A stretch of 64,000 bases of DNA, from contig NZ_CALFXI010000033.1 of the NCBI RefSeq assembly GCF_937958065.1, positions 62,001 through 126,000 on the forward strand, read 5' to 3'. The DNA comes from an uncultured Steroidobacter sp. Its GTDB lineage: Bacteria; Pseudomonadota; Gammaproteobacteria; Steroidobacterales; Steroidobacteraceae. Both the position numbers and the translations under genes were made by a program. Below the pieces are notes generated by a model that worked only from the letters and a program-made list of their open reading frames with translations, made no database searches and was not told where the DNA came from. Every line of letters begins with the position of its first letter. Positions within the stretch are counted from its first letter, which is position 1. Positions 20,007 through 27,844 of the stretch are shown here, piece by piece.

Positions 20007-20807
20007 CTAATCGATGTTGACCGTGACGCTCACCGGGCAATGGTCGCTGCCCATCACGTCCGCGTGGATCTCGGCCTTCTTTACCTGTTTGCGCAGCTTC
20101 TCCGAGACCAGCCAGTAGTCGATTCTCCATCCGACGTTGCGCGCGCGGGCGTTGGAGAAATTGCTCCACCACGAATAGTGGCCGTTGCCTTGCGTGAACA
20201 GGCGGAAGGTATCCACGAAGCCTGCGTCGAGGAAATTCTGGAAACCCTCGCGCTCCTCCTCGGTGAAACCTTTCTTGCCCCGGTTCGACTTGGGATTGGC
20301 CAGGTCCAGCTCGGTGTGCGCAACGTTCAGATCGCCACAGAACAGCACCGGCTTTTTCTTTTCCAATTGCTTCAGATAGGCGAGGAACGCCGGATCCCAA
20401 TGTTTGTGCCGCAACGGCAGACGGCTCAGATCGTCCTTGGCATTCGGCGTGTACACCGTGACCACGAAGAACTTCTCGAACTCGGCGCTGATGACCCGGC
20501 CTTCTTCGTTGGCATCGCGGCTGAGCTCGTCGGCGAACGAGAATTTCTTGGCAAACTCCTTGGGAAAGCCGTTGATCACATCGAGCGGCTCGCGCTTGGA
20601 AAAGATCGCCGTGCCCGAGTAGCCCTTCTTGACCGCCGAGTTCCAATACTCGTGATAGCCGGCCAGATCGATCTGCGCCTGGCCGCGCTCGGCCTTGGTT
20701 TCCTGCAGACACAGGATGTCGGGCTTGTGCTCCTTGATGAACGTCTGAAACGTTCCCTTCTTCACGACGGCACGGATGCCGTTCACGTTCCACGAATAGA
20801 ATTTCAT
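20007..20807 (-). CDS. xth: Exodeoxyribonuclease III
   Basis: A 266-residue cytoplasmic nuclease of the ExoIII/AP endonuclease family, which cuts at abasic sites and degrades DNA 3'-5' in base excision repair. Metal and catalytic motifs are visible: SWNVNGIR at the start, LQETK with Glu36, FCGDLNVAH, and GSDHCPVSV near the end. It begins three bases after the stop of the DUF411 gene, so the two share a transcript, which is an unusual partnership. Confidence 0.95.
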   Translation of the reverse strand: MKFYSWNVNGIRAVVKKGTFQTFIKEHKPDILCLQETKAERGQAQIDLAGYHEYWNSAVKKGYSGTAIFSKREPLDVINGFPKEFAKKFSFADELSRDANEEGRVISAEFEKFFVVTVYTPNAKDDLSRLPLRHKHWDPAFLAYLKQLEKKKPVLFCGDLNVAHTELDLANPKSNRGKKGFTEEEREGFQNFLDAGFVDTFRLFTQGNGHYSWWSNFSNARARNVGWRIDYWLVSEKLRKQVKKAEIHADVMGSDHCPVSVTVNID

Positions 20808-20810
20808 CGG

Positions 20811-21272
20811 TCAGTTCTTGTCGCCGTGAGTCGCGAACACCGAGGTCTTGCCCGCCTGGTCGACCAGCAGGACGTCATAACGATCGACGCGGCCCGACGG
20901 CACTTCCATGCCGGGCGAGCCGGCCGGCATGCCCGGCACGGTCAAGCCCTTCGCCGCCGGCTTTTCGCGCAGCAGCCGCTTGATGTCGTCCGCCGGCACG
21001 TGACCTTCGATGAAATAGCCGCCGACCTCGGCGGTGTGACACGAACCCATCCCGAAGGGGACACCGACACGCTCCTTGATGGGCCCGAGATTCTCGAAGT
21101 CGTGCACTTCCACGGCGAAGCCCGCCGCCTGCAAATGCTTCACCCACAGTCCGCAGCAGCCGCAAGTCGGCGTTTTGTTCACGATGATCGTTGGGGTGGC
21201 GGCGGCAGCGGCAGCAATCTGTGCCACCGCGGGCAAGGCGACGAGCCCAAGCAAAGCCTGGCGACGATTCAT
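20811..21272 (-). CDS. DUF411 metal-binding periplasmic protein
   Basis: A 153-residue exported protein. The N-terminus MNRRQALLGLVALPAVAQIA has a twin-arginine-like start and a hydrophobic core. The mature part carries TPTCGCCGLWV (CGCC at 37-40), then VPFGMGSCHTAEVGGYFIEGHVP, the DUF411 signature. Members bind copper or other soft metals and often sit in metal-resistance loci. The ATG at 21272 is preceded by GGAG; a frame extension to 21314 is less likely. It is three bases upstream of xth. No other copper gene is adjacent. Confidence 0.82.
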   Translation of the reverse strand: MNRRQALLGLVALPAVAQIAAAAAATPTIIVNKTPTCGCCGLWVKHLQAAGFAVEVHDFENLGPIKERVGVPFGMGSCHTAEVGGYFIEGHVPADDIKRLLREKPAAKGLTVPGMPAGSPGMEVPSGRVDRYDVLLVDQAGKTSVFATHGDKN

Positions 21273-21361
21273 GAGGATCTCCGGGCCGGAAACGATGGAG
21301 GCGGAGCCTGCCACGCAGACCCCGCCCCCAATGATGACCGCGACCCGAGGAACTGACCAGT

Positions 21362-21409
21362 CTTGTCAAACTGCAGGCGATGGCACTCGCTTGCAGCCCC
21401 TTTGACAAG
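21362..21409. repeat. Inverted repeat upstream of the DUF411-xth operon
   Basis: Outer arms CTTGTCAAA (21362-21370) and TTTGACAAG (21401-21409) are perfect. Inner arms CTGCA (21371-21375) and TGCAG (21392-21396) continue the stem with a four-C bulge. It lies between the stop of the upstream secreted-protein gene and the DUF411 start, both on the minus strand. It could be an operator over the DUF411 promoter, or the terminator of the gene before it. Confidence 0.45.
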
Positions 21410-21432
21410 GTTCCGGCCTGCCGCCCGCCGGC

Positions 21433-22527
21433 CTATTCGCCCTTGTCGTTGTCCGCCTCGTCCTGCTTGAGGGCCTTGCCGGCGGCCAGCCGCTCCTCTT
21501 CACGCGCACCGGCCAGGATGCCCGGCAGCGCATAGTTGCCTTCGTGGCAGGCGTACTCGTACATCAGATCCGGCGTCGCATTCATGGGCAGCTCGCCGGC
21601 GAACGGCTGGGTCAGCGCCGGATCTTCCACTTTGAACTGGTACAGGATCTGATCGGGCGAGATGCGGGTGAAGCGCTCGGTGACTTTGCGATCCGGACCG
21701 AGCCCGCGGAAGGTCTGCATCGGATGGAAGTTGGTCGTCTCGACCACCAGCGTGTCGCCTTCCCAATGACCGATGGAATCGCCGTACCACTTCTTCACGC
21801 TGCTCGGCACATGCTTGCCGCCGATGCGCACCACACGGGCATCGTGAATCATCTCGACCAGAATCATCACCGTCTCGGGCGTGTGCACGATCGAGTACGT
21901 GTTGTTGTACATCAGCGGCAGCATCGGCGGGCCGGCGCTCGATCCGAACGAAGTGAGACAACGCTCGCCGAGCGAACGCAGCTCGGGACCATCGACCGGG
22001 CCGGCGCCTTTGCGGAAAGCGGCCATGCGCGCCGCCGCCTGGTTCGCCGCGGCGGCAGTCATCGGAGGAATGCGCCCGTTCGCCGGCTCGGTGATGATGG
22101 AGCTGCGCGGCTCGCCATTGATGCGGATCACCTGGGTGCCGCGATCGACCCAGAAATTGTTGTAACCGCAATTGGTGCCGGTGAAGCCGTAGCCGCAATC
22201 CTTCGGCAGATCCTGAATACCCAGCTTGGGGTCGGTGGGCCTGGCGTTCTCCTCGACATGCTGAGCCGCGGCGCCTTCGATCTTGCGGGCCTCTTCAGCC
22301 GTCAGCACCTTGCGATCGCCGTGCTCCAACGAGCGCTCCAGCTGCGTGAGCGTCGCATTGGTCCAGTTGCCCTGCAGATCCGGCTTGCCATCCGGAGTGC
22401 GCGGGACTTTCCACCCTGCGGCAGACTTCCTGCCATCGGCGGCATGCAGCGCCGGTGCGCTGACGATACAAACCAACGACAGAATACTGCCCAACAGAAC
22501 ACGGGCACCCGACCAACGATATTTCAT
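21433..22527 (-). CDS. Secreted protein of unknown function with PDGKPDLQGNW motif
   Basis: A 364-residue protein with a signal peptide (about 1-30, ending ALHAAD). The mature N-terminus has RTPDGKPDLQGNWTNATLT, a motif common to a large set of exported, uncharacterised proteins in acidobacteria, sphingomonads and Steroidobacter-like bacteria. The C-terminal part includes GHWEGDTLVVETTNF and YEYACHEGNY, which also recur in that set. The start at 22527 follows GGGGA. It diverges from the PQQ/cytochrome gene across 141 bases, so the two may share a regulatory region. Function is not known. Confidence 0.65.
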   Translation of the reverse strand: MKYRWSGARVLLGSILSLVCIVSAPALHAADGRKSAAGWKVPRTPDGKPDLQGNWTNATLTQLERSLEHGDRKVLTAEEARKIEGAAAQHVEENARPTDPKLGIQDLPKDCGYGFTGTNCGYNNFWVDRGTQVIRINGEPRSSIITEPANGRIPPMTAAAANQAAARMAAFRKGAGPVDGPELRSLGERCLTSFGSSAGPPMLPLMYNNTYSIVHTPETVMILVEMIHDARVVRIGGKHVPSSVKKWYGDSIGHWEGDTLVVETTNFHPMQTFRGLGPDRKVTERFTRISPDQILYQFKVEDPALTQPFAGELPMNATPDLMYEYACHEGNYALPGILAGAREEERLAAGKALKQDEADNDKGE

Positions 22528-22668
22528 AGCTTCCCCCGACGCGGTGCGCATGCACTGCCCGAGCAGTGTATGGATGGAACGCGATGAGACAATCGCGCCG
22601 GGCGTGCTTTGACTTTTCTTTTTACGGCGCGCCGAGCGAATCCGGTAAACAAGCAAACGGAGGATTAC

Positions 22669-24603
22669 ATGCCAGCGTGGTTCATGAGCGAGAATTCACT
22701 GTGTCGCAAGAGTTTCGCGCGCGTTGCGACGGCGTTTGCTTTGGGTGTTGTCGTCAATCAGCTCGCGGCCGCGGCGGAAAGTTCAGCGCCTGATGCCCGC
22801 GCCGATCTTCCTGGTCGCCAGGTGTATGAAACGTACTGCGCAGCCTGTCACAACATTCCAGGAACTCGCGCGCCGGCGCTGTCAGCGCTGCAACTGATGA
22901 GCGCGCAGTCGTTGCAGCTGGCACTCACGACGGGAGTGATGCAACAGCAGGGCTCGCTGGTCCCCAAGGAGAAGATGCCGCAACTCATCGAGTATCTCGC
23001 GGCGCCGGAGCAAGAAACCGACTGGACCACTGCCATGATGTGCAGCCCCGGACAACGCAGCGTCGATCTGACCGCAAGGCCGGCGCTGACGATGTTTGGT
23101 GTCGATCACAGCAACAGCCGCCGCCTGAGCGCGCAGCAGGCCGGGATCACCAGCAAACAATTGCCCGAGCTGGAGCTGGCGTGGGCCATCGGCTTCCCGA
23201 AGACCACCTCGCTGCGATCATCGCCAGTGATCGTTGGCTCGACCCTGTTCTATGCACCCGCACAGAGCGGCAAGCTGCTCGCGCTGGATATCGACAAGGC
23301 GTGTGCGAAATGGGTTTATGACGTCGGCGTGCCCGTGCGCAGCTCGGTGTCATTCGGTGACATCGGCGGCCGCAAAGCGCTGATCCTCGCCGACCAGCAA
23401 GCTCAGGTGCACGTGGTGGATGCCCAGACCGGCGAGCGCCTCTGGAAAGCGAACGGACGGCACGATGCAACCGGCAACATCACCGGCGCGCCGGTGCTCT
23501 TTAAAGACCGCATCATCGTGCCAGTCTCTTCATCAGGCGTCGGCAGCGGGGCCAATCCGAAATTCGAGTGCTGTGTCGGCCACGGTGCGGTCGTCGCGCT
23601 CGACGCTGCAACCGGCAAACAACTCTGGGTTGCGCACACCATGGAAGAGGCGCAATACACTGGCAAGACCAACTCGATCGGCGTGAAGCTGCGCGGCCCT
23701 TCGGGGGCGCCGATCTGGTCGACCCCTTCGATCGACGCGAAGCGCGGACTGATCTACGCGACCACCGGCCAGAACACTTCGCTGCCCGCCACGTCGACCA
23801 GCGATGCCGTGCTGGCGATCGATCTCGCCGACGGCAGTCTGCAATGGACGTTCCAGGCGTTGGCCAACGATGTCTGGAATCTCGCATGCCGTCCGGATCC
23901 GGCGCAGTCGGGACCGAACTGCCCGAGCCCCACCGAGAGCGTGCTCAAGGACTATGACTTCGGCGCCGGCGCGGTGCTCACGAAGAAGCGAGACGGCAGC
24001 GACATCGTGCTCGCGGGCCAGAAGTCCGGCGATGTCTGGGCGCTCGATCCCGAGCGGAACGGCAAGCTGCTGTGGCGACAAACCTTCGGCCATGGCAGTG
24101 CACTCGGCGGCGTGCATTGGGGCATTGCCATCGATGGCGAATATCGCGTGTTCGCGCCGATCAACGATCCGCACTTCCCCGAATTCAAGGATTACGTCCC
24201 ACAGCCGGGCATGAACGCCATCGACATCGACACGGGCAAAGTCCTGTGGCGCAAGCCGGTCACCGCGGATTGCAGCAACGGCCGTAAAGCGCGCTTCAAC
24301 CTGTGTGGCGAGAAATACGGGCTGTCGGCCGCGCCGCTGGTCATCGATAAATCGGTGGTCGCAGGCACGCTCGATGGACGGATCTATATCTTTGACGCGG
24401 CCACCGGCGACATCGTCTGGCAGTACGACACGCTGCGCGATTTCACGACGCTCAATGGCGTGAAAGGACGAGGCGGCGGCATCGACTCGCATTCGGTGTT
24501 CGCCGGCAGCGGCATGCTGTTCGTCGCCTCCGGCTACGGTGGTTTCCGCCAGCCGCCGGGCAATGTGCTGCTGGCGTTTCGCCCGAAATCGACGGCACGC
24601 TGA
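22669..24603 (+). CDS. Cytochrome c-PQQ beta-propeller dehydrogenase, PVA-dehydrogenase-like
   Basis: A 644-residue exported quinohaemoprotein. The signal peptide ends about residue 36. A class I cytochrome c domain carries haem site CAACH (57-61), with Met103 (KEKMPQL) as likely axial ligand. Residues from about 130 form a PQQ-type eight-bladed propeller with repeated W-docking strands (GKLLALDIDKACAKWVYDV, GKLLWRQTF, GRIYIFDAATGDIVWQYD). This N-terminal haem plus propeller layout is that of polyvinyl-alcohol dehydrogenase-like enzymes, which oxidise secondary alcohols in the periplasm. GGAGG five to six bases before ATG 22669 decides the start. A DUF3089 hydrolase follows after 19 bases. 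Confidence 0.85.
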   Translation: MPAWFMSENSLCRKSFARVATAFALGVVVNQLAAAAESSAPDARADLPGRQVYETYCAACHNIPGTRAPALSALQLMSAQSLQLALTTGVMQQQGSLVPKEKMPQLIEYLAAPEQETDWTTAMMCSPGQRSVDLTARPALTMFGVDHSNSRRLSAQQAGITSKQLPELELAWAIGFPKTTSLRSSPVIVGSTLFYAPAQSGKLLALDIDKACAKWVYDVGVPVRSSVSFGDIGGRKALILADQQAQVHVVDAQTGERLWKANGRHDATGNITGAPVLFKDRIIVPVSSSGVGSGANPKFECCVGHGAVVALDAATGKQLWVAHTMEEAQYTGKTNSIGVKLRGPSGAPIWSTPSIDAKRGLIYATTGQNTSLPATSTSDAVLAIDLADGSLQWTFQALANDVWNLACRPDPAQSGPNCPSPTESVLKDYDFGAGAVLTKKRDGSDIVLAGQKSGDVWALDPERNGKLLWRQTFGHGSALGGVHWGIAIDGEYRVFAPINDPHFPEFKDYVPQPGMNAIDIDTGKVLWRKPVTADCSNGRKARFNLCGEKYGLSAAPLVIDKSVVAGTLDGRIYIFDAATGDIVWQYDTLRDFTTLNGVKGRGGGIDSHSVFAGSGMLFVASGYGGFRQPPGNVLLAFRPKSTAR

Positions 24604-24622
24604 GGATCACAGGGAGATCATC

Positions 24623-25804
24623 ATGTCGAACAAAATCATTCGGATTTCGATTGCAGCCTGCGGGTTGTTGTTGGGCACATCAGCATTCTCGCAATCGTCG
24701 GCGCCGCAAAGCGCGCCGCCTGCTGCCAACGACTACAGCAAGCCCGAGACCTGGCTGTGCCGTCCTGGACGCCAGGATGCGTGCGCCGTCGATCTGACGA
24801 CCACGGTCATCACGGCGGACGGCAAGCTGAGCAAGGAGCCGTTCAAGACCAACGCGAACGCGCCCATCGATTGTTTCTATGTGTATCCCACGGTATCGAA
24901 CGATCCCACGCCGAACAGCGACATGAACGCCGGGCCTGAAGAGAACAGCGTGGTGCGCGCGCAGTTCGCTCGCTTCGGGTCCCAGTGCAAGTTATACGCA
25001 CCGCTCTATAGACAAGTCACATTGAAGGCACTGCGCGCTGCGATGGCTGGCGGCGGCGGCTTCCCTGCCGACCGGAAGCTCGGCTATGACGATGTGCTCG
25101 CGGCGTGGAACTACTATCTCCAGAACGACAACAAGGGTCGCGGCGTCGTGCTCGTCGGGCACTCGCAAGGCTCGGCCATGCTGATGCAGCTGATCAAGAA
25201 TGAAATCGACGGCAAGCCGATTCAGTCGAAGGTTCTCTCGGCGTTGCTGCTGGGAACGAACGTCGCCGTGCCGAAAGGCAAGGATGTGGGTGGCTCGTTC
25301 CAGCACATGCCATTGTGTCGCTCGGGCTCGCAGCTTGGCTGCGTAATCTCGTATGTGACTTTCCGCAGCGACGTACCGCCGCCGGCGAACTCACGCTTCG
25401 GACGTGTGCCACAGGAAGGCATGACCGCTGCGTGCGTGAATCCGGCGGCACTCAAAGGCGGCAAAGCGGAGATGCACGCGTATCTGTCCAGCGGCTTCAA
25501 TGGCGTGAGCACGGAGTCTGCGCAGCCCAAGCCGTGGGTTACCGGAGGAAAGATCGAGACACCGTTCGTGAGTTTGCCTGGATTGCTGACGGGCGAATGC
25601 GTGAGCAACGACGCCGGCTCGTATCTCGCGATCACGACGAATGCCAACCCGGCGGATCCGCGCACGGATGAAATCCCGGGCGACGTCGTCGCCAATGGCC
25701 AGGTCATGAAGGACTGGGGACTGCACTTGATCGATGCTCACGTCGCGATGGGCAACCTGATCGACGTGGTCGCCCAGCAATCGAAGGCGTACCGGAAAAA
25801 GTAA
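24623..25804 (+). CDS. DUF3089 secreted alpha/beta-hydrolase-like protein
   Basis: A 393-residue protein with signal peptide (about 1-24, ending AFSQS). It begins after an AGGGAGA site, in the same operon as the PQQ dehydrogenase. It contains nucleophile elbow GHSQGS with Ser181 and the DUF3089 segments PIDCFYVYPTVSNDP and QCKLYAPLYRQVT. The family is predicted to be lipase- or esterase-like. Beside a PVA-dehydrogenase-like enzyme it may hydrolyse the oxidised product, as oxidised-PVA hydrolase does in the known PVA pathway, but it is a different family and the substrate is inferred. Confidence 0.78.
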   Translation: MSNKIIRISIAACGLLLGTSAFSQSSAPQSAPPAANDYSKPETWLCRPGRQDACAVDLTTTVITADGKLSKEPFKTNANAPIDCFYVYPTVSNDPTPNSDMNAGPEENSVVRAQFARFGSQCKLYAPLYRQVTLKALRAAMAGGGGFPADRKLGYDDVLAAWNYYLQNDNKGRGVVLVGHSQGSAMLMQLIKNEIDGKPIQSKVLSALLLGTNVAVPKGKDVGGSFQHMPLCRSGSQLGCVISYVTFRSDVPPPANSRFGRVPQEGMTAACVNPAALKGGKAEMHAYLSSGFNGVSTESAQPKPWVTGGKIETPFVSLPGLLTGECVSNDAGSYLAITTNANPADPRTDEIPGDVVANGQVMKDWGLHLIDAHVAMGNLIDVVAQQSKAYRKK

Positions 25805-25812
25805 CAGCACCG

Positions 25813-25842
25813 ACCGCGAGCCGCCCACGGCGGCTCTGCGGT
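25813..25842 (+). terminator. Strong hairpin after the DUF3089 gene
   Basis: ACCGC-GAGCCGCC (25813-25825) pairs with GGCGGCTC-T-GCGGT (25829-25842), leaving one bulged base and loop CAC. It starts nine bases after the stop and has no U-tract. It is a likely transcript end. Confidence 0.5.
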
Positions 25843-25850
25843 CAATCGAT

Positions 25851-25869
25851 CTACATGCGCCGCATGTAG
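25851..25869. promoter_or_regulatory. Perfect 19-bp palindrome upstream of the HAD-ATPase gene
   Basis: Arms CTACATGCG (25851-25859) and CGCATGTAG (25861-25869) surround one central base. It lies 80-100 bases before the HAD-ATPase ATG. A one-base centre suits a dimeric repressor site better than an RNA stem. No regulator gene is adjacent. Confidence 0.4.
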
Positions 25870-25949
25870 CCGCTCGCGCCTGCACGCCCGGAACCGCAAA
25901 TTCCCTCCCCGCGTTCCGCCGTTGCGTTCCCCACGGCGAGACACCAGCG

Positions 25950-27692
25950 ATGCGATACCTCGCGCTGTGCACTGACTATGACGGCACGATCGCCCGCCAT
26001 GGCGTGGTCGACGAGCCCACGATCGATGCGCTCTCACGACTGCGCGAGTCCGGTCGCAAGCTCGTCATGGTCACGGGCCGCGAGCTGGCCGAGCTCATCG
26101 CAGTCTTTCCGCGGCTGGATCTGTTCGACCTGGTCGTCGCGGAAAACGGCGCCCTGCTCTACAACCCTGCGACGCAGGAACAGAAACCCTTGTGCGAGCC
26201 GCCGCTGCCGCAGTTCGTGGCAGCGTTACAAGCGCGCGGCGTCACGCCGCTGAGCGTCGGGCGAACCATCGTTGCGACTCGCGAGCCTCACGAGAAGGAT
26301 GCGATCGAGCTCATTCGCGATCTCGGACTCGAGCTGCAGGTGATATTCAACAAGGGCGCGGTGATGATCCTGCCCTCCGGGGTGAATAAAGCCACTGGGC
26401 TGAAAGCCGCGCTCACCGAGCTGAATCTTTCCGTGCACAATGTGGTAGGCGTCGGCGATGCGGAAAACGATCACGCGTTCCTTGGCATCTGCGAATGCGC
26501 CGTGGCCGTGGCGAATGCATTGCCAGCCGTGCAGGAGAAAGCGGATTTCGTCACGCAAGCGACGCACGGTCCCGGCGTGACACAACTCATCGAGGAAATG
26601 CTGCAGGATGACCTCGCCTCACGCGAGCCGGCGCTGCGCCGTCATCACATCCTGTTGGGCAGGACTCACGACGGTCAGCCCGTACACTTCTCGCCTCACG
26701 GCGTGAGCGCACTGATCGTCGGCACGTCGGGCGGCGGTAAATCGAGCGTCGCCGCGGGGCTTGTCGAGCGGCTCTGCGAGCAGGAGTACAGCTTCTGCAT
26801 CATCGATCCCGAGGGCGACTACGACAGCGTCGAATCCGCCGTCGTGCTCGGCGGCACGGACCATCCACCCGAGATCGAGGAATGCGTACAGCTGTTATGC
26901 AAGCCGGAGCAGAACGCCGTGATCAATCTGATGGGCGTGAAGCTCAGCGATCGGCCCTGGTTCTTCCTGACCTTGTTCTCTCGGATTCGCGAGCTGCGCG
27001 CCCGCAGCGGCCGACCGCATTGGCTGATCATCGACGAGGCGCATCATGTGATGCCATCGAACTGGCAGCCCACCGACATCGAACTGCCCGAGCGGCTCGA
27101 AGGCGTGCTGCTCGTGAGCGTGACGCCGGGCCTGCTGTCGAAATCCTTGCTGCGCGCCATCGATACCGTCGTGATGGTCGGCGACAAACCGCGGCAGATG
27201 TTCCACGAGCTCACGCAAGCTCAGAAGCTGCCGATGATCGACCCGCCGGTGGAGAAAATCGCGTCGGGCGATGCTCTTCTGTGGAGTCGCTCCGCCAATG
27301 CGGCCCCGCTCCTGGTGAAACTCGAGCCGAGCAAGATCGAGCACCGCCGTCACCTGCGCAAATATGCGGAAGGCGAGTTGCCGGAGGATCGCAGCTTCTT
27401 CTTCCGTGGACCGGAGGGAAAGCTGAAGCTGCGCGCACCGAATCTCATCACGTTCATGGAGCTTGGCGATGGCGTCGACGACGACACCTGGCTGTTCCAT
27501 CTGCGGCGGCACGAGGTGTCGCAGTGGTTGCGTGAGGCCATCAAGGACGAGGAACTGGCCGACAAGGTGGCCAGAGTGGAGGACGAGGACGCGCATGATG
27601 CCAATGCGTCGCGCCAGGAGGTTCGCAAGCTGATCGAAGCGGTCTACACCTTGCCGGCGAGCACTTCCGCCAGCGCGCGCACGCCCAAGTAA
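25950..27692 (+). CDS. HAD-IIB phosphatase fused to P-loop ATPase
   Basis: A 580-residue cytoplasmic protein in two parts. Residues 1-220 are a Cof-type HAD-IIB hydrolase: DYDGT with Asp9/Asp11, Thr42 (MVTGRE), Lys147 and GVGDAENDH (167-175). All four HAD motifs are intact, so phosphatase activity is likely. Residues 230-470 form an HerA/FtsK-like or DUF87-type ATPase with Walker A GTSGGGKSS (258-266), IIDPEGDYD and Walker B WLIIDEAHH (358-366). A charged, helical tail follows. HAD-IIB enzymes remove phosphate from sugars. The ATPase may gate or couple this, but no partner is visible. The start follows no strong ribosome binding site; the gene appears monocistronic. Confidence 0.8.
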   Translation: MRYLALCTDYDGTIARHGVVDEPTIDALSRLRESGRKLVMVTGRELAELIAVFPRLDLFDLVVAENGALLYNPATQEQKPLCEPPLPQFVAALQARGVTPLSVGRTIVATREPHEKDAIELIRDLGLELQVIFNKGAVMILPSGVNKATGLKAALTELNLSVHNVVGVGDAENDHAFLGICECAVAVANALPAVQEKADFVTQATHGPGVTQLIEEMLQDDLASREPALRRHHILLGRTHDGQPVHFSPHGVSALIVGTSGGGKSSVAAGLVERLCEQEYSFCIIDPEGDYDSVESAVVLGGTDHPPEIEECVQLLCKPEQNAVINLMGVKLSDRPWFFLTLFSRIRELRARSGRPHWLIIDEAHHVMPSNWQPTDIELPERLEGVLLVSVTPGLLSKSLLRAIDTVVMVGDKPRQMFHELTQAQKLPMIDPPVEKIASGDALLWSRSANAAPLLVKLEPSKIEHRRHLRKYAEGELPEDRSFFFRGPEGKLKLRAPNLITFMELGDGVDDDTWLFHLRRHEVSQWLREAIKDEELADKVARVEDEDAHDANASRQEVRKLIEAVYTLPASTSASARTPK

Positions 27693-27713
27693 GCCCGCAT
27701 TGAGCAGCCCCCA

Positions 27714-27741
27714 TTGAAACTGCACGATCCGGTTGTATACA
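27714..27741 (+). promoter_or_regulatory. Possible sigma-70 promoter for the M3 peptidase gene
   Basis: TTGAAA (27714-27719) and TATACA (27736-27741) are separated by 16 bases, 22-49 bases after the preceding stop and about 100 bases before the peptidase ATG. The match is partial and no start site is known. Confidence 0.35.
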
Positions 27742-27844
27742 TGCGCTGATCCGGCCGGACCCGGCCCTCTGCTCGACGCATCCTCCTTGATGTATGCGTG
27801 CGCATTTGTAACCCTGGCTGTCTCACCGGACTACGAAGCCAGAC

